NCBI GenBank assembly: GCA_029204225.1 | Contig: CM055108.1 | Span: 19,598,279-19,662,278, forward strand | Length of the DNA: 64,000 bases | Direction of reading: 5' to 3' | Source of the DNA: Diphasiastrum complanatum | Lineage: Eukaryota; Streptophyta; Lycopodiopsida; Lycopodiales; Lycopodiaceae | Shown: positions 62,013 through 64,000 of the stretch, in pieces | Layout of the letters: every line of letters begins with the position of its first letter | Position numbering within the stretch: position 1 is the first letter of the stretch | Notes under the pieces: model-generated | Databases searched by the model: none | What the model saw: the letters and a program-made list of their open reading frames with translations, nothing else | What the model was told of the DNA's origin: nothing | Position numbers and translations under genes: made by a program

Positions 62013-62420
62013 TGTCGCAATTTTTGCTTACCAAAAATGGTGAATTTACTAACATGACAAATTCCACATTAGTGTCGCATTTTTTGCTAAACATAATGGG
62101 GATTATTTGTGGAGCGAAGATGTCGGGTTTTTCTAATATTTCTTATATGTTGGAAACATGGTGAAAACATAGAAGAAACAAATACAAACATTGTCGGCAT
62201 TTTTGGAAAAATGGAAACAGCAAGTGGACGTGGCAAATGAACACATTAACAAAAGTGTCGGGTTTTTTGGAAAACAACTTATGGCGAAAAATGCTTATTT
62301 GATGTCGCATTTTTCAGAAATAATGCATGGTCTAAATAACAGTGTGTTGTGTCCCATTTTTCAACATAGGTAAAACGATGAACTTTACAAATGCATATGA
62401 AACGTTGATTGTCGCATTCT
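62013..62420 (+). repeat. Spaced TGTCGCATTTTT motif cluster
   Basis: TGTCG followed by C/G and a T-run occurs at 62013, 62073, 62121, 62192, 62256, 62303, with a TGTCC variant near 62349, and at 62410: eight hits at 46-71 bp spacing. Similar words occur in the copia LTRs near 10110 and 13740 and at 29540-29690. Confidence 0.7.
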
Positions 62421-62515
62421 TCGCGAAAATTGCGAAGCTTAACTTGGTATTTCTGTTCAGAAATCAGTCATAATATCGCTTCACTCTTGAACCATTCACT
62501 CGGGTATCAAGTAAA

Positions 62516-63351
62516 TGTCTTTGGAGTCTCACGGTGAATCCCAAGTGATGGAATGACCATGTAGGAGCTAGTATTTGTAGGCATTTGAAATAAATGCAAG
62601 TAGACCCCTCTTAAATAAAGTAGAGTGAGCCACCTTTTGATGGTGACCTCTAGTGGAGAGAACAATTCCACTTGTAATTTATGAATTTGTGGAATTGCCA
62701 CTTGGGCTCCACATAAGCACTTCTCTTGGTTATTTAAGAGATCTCCTCTCTTGTGAGGGAGCTTTACATGTATCGTCTCTACTCTTGTTATTGAATAGAA
62801 GATCCTCCACGAGTGTTGGCAATCTTTGAGCTCCTTAATCATTCTAGTTTTCTTGAGTGATGCTTCTATGATCATGCACTTCCATTCTTGTATGTGTGGA
62901 TGTGGAATTGGCTTAGTTTCTTATTCTATTTCCTTATGCATTGTGGATTAGAGTGGATTAGCTTTCTTGTTGTGGGTTGGTGTAGAATCAAGCTTTCAAG
63001 TAAACTAAATAGGCTAAAATTGTGGTTTAGATCTTGTATATCCATTTACATTTCAGTTCTTGATGTTCTTGGGAAGTCCAAGAACCAAGAGATGAGTGTT
63101 TCTTGATTCTTGCACTTGTTATGCATGCTAATTAGCTTCTTGTTTCTTGTTCTTGATTTCTGTTTGATGCATGTAAATTAATTGCAACTTGTTAGGATTT
63201 GTTTTCATTTAATTCAATAGCATTTTGAAGTAGGCCTTGTATGTGTTCATCCGAGTTGCATTATGATCCATCGATGAGCACCCTGATTTGAATGTTTCAA
63301 GTAATGTGAGTACGTTTTCAAGAGTGAACGTTATTTGAGCATTCTCTGACA
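62516..63351 (+). repeat. LTR, plus orientation
   Basis: Opposite-orientation homologue of 57191-57993. Similar blocks in the same order, ending CTCTGACA at 63351. Its left limit is by alignment only. Confidence 0.65.
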
Positions 63352-64000
63352 GGCAAGATAAAACACTATACTATAACACCCGATCTTGCTGTCTGGCTGA
63401 ACATTAACCAAGACTTCGTTTTCCAATAACAACCTGTAGATTCTGGTAACAGACAGTAAGAAAACCAAAACCCAAAAACGGTGCCCAATTATAATAGATC
63501 TGAAGAATCAACACATTGATAGGGAATCAATGAACATTTGGCATCGCTGCCACTTGAACACATACACAAAACACTTGAAAAAGCATCCTATGTATGTGTC
63601 TATCACAAAAACTTAGACCCCTGCAACCACTTTCCAAAACTGTCCGTGGATTTGAAGACTTTCAAACGTTTTTTATTTTGATCTGCACGCACGCTACATC
63701 CATCCACACCGCTTTGCTCCTTTCTTTTCATCCCTCTCCAACACTGCCATGTCTTTCTTCTCATGCCCACACTCTTTCTTGAAGTTTCACGCTCTAAGTC
63801 ACTACCTTCGTTTTTGAGCGCTGTCTTCGTCCTTGACCGAGTCCTTGGCTTCATCCTCAACCGAGTCCCTGACTTCGCCCTCGACCGAGTCCCCGACTTA
63901 GTCCTCGTCCGAGTTACTGAACTTCCATCTTGACCGAGCCCTGAACTTCATCGCTGGACCGAGTCCTTACATTCATCATTGCCTGAGCCGAGCACCGACA
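63352..64000 (+). repeat. Window end with CCGAGTCC-type minisatellite (63820-63995)
   Basis: 63352-63819 has no supported gene. From about 63820 a unit of ~24-30 bp, (A/G)CCGAGTCC-(C/T)TGACTTCGTCCTCG, repeats at least six times with drift and runs off the window. The shared ACCGAG core suggests kinship with the arrays at 22020 and 28745. Confidence 0.7.

Noticed and set aside
57191-63351. Reading the opposite LTRs as the terminal inverted repeats of one DNA transposon
   Set aside because: Each repeat has LTR anatomy (TG...CA ends, TATA-like and poly(A) words in order), so two LTRs in opposite orientation is simpler.

Overview
This window looks like nuclear DNA of a seed plant, most likely a gymnosperm (inference from very sparse genes, long nested layers of LTR retrotransposons and large dinucleotide arrays; nothing in the sequence names the species). 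Only one ordinary host gene is convincing: an HSP20-like (alpha-crystallin domain) protein at 19016-20524 (+), whose upstream region carries twin CACGTG boxes and a probable 5'UTR intron. Nearly everything else is mobile DNA in various states of decay.

Layout. 1-4110: a minus-strand Ty3/gypsy element (RNase H end at 1-310, gag at 3300-4110), interrupted by a 5'-truncated Ty1/copia element (345-3254). 4111-9296: AT-rich with no supportable gene. 9297-9553: short copia LTR plus primer-binding site. 9943-14781: a complete but decayed copia element with two ~1.2 kb LTRs, each holding a long (CT)n array just downstream of a TATA box. 15762-16650: another copia gag/protease remnant. 18045-20524: the HSP20-like gene. 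22020-29250: gypsy sequences in an unusual order (LTR, PBS, integrase, protease, RT, RNase H, second integrase zinc finger), flanked on both sides by related arrays of a CTCAACCGA-type motif.

30468-44998 is a copia element split by the most interesting object in the window: a 9.4 kb DNA element (32872-42285) bounded by ~36 bp terminal inverted repeats. It carries four multi-exon genes: an unrecognised gene (33338-34717 +); a fusion of a histone H3 fold, closest in look to centromeric H3, with a Ulp1/adenain-type cysteine protease (36636-34913 -); a gene ending in a Gly/Arg-rich segment reminiscent of small virion proteins of Polinton/adintovirus-like elements (37463-38977 +); and a four-exon, ~795-codon gene (41763-39112 -) with features of a D-D-E transposase family that I know from predicted proteins but cannot name. 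The space between the two divergent central genes holds repeated copies of a 15 bp palindrome-containing motif. A lone copy of the same terminus at 29254-29290 shows that the element belongs to a family.

44999-57190 contains further gypsy and copia fragments on both strands. 57191-63351 holds two copies of one LTR family in opposite orientation, around minus-strand coiled-coil and proline-rich ORFs of unknown identity. The far right end has a CCGAGTCC-type minisatellite.

The retroelement genes do not work together: they are independent insertions, most with stops and frameshifts. The four genes of the TIR element are likely to form one functional set (transposition, SUMO/ubiquitin-like or polyprotein proteolysis, chromatin interaction), but this copy also carries stops and frameshifts and is probably inactive.
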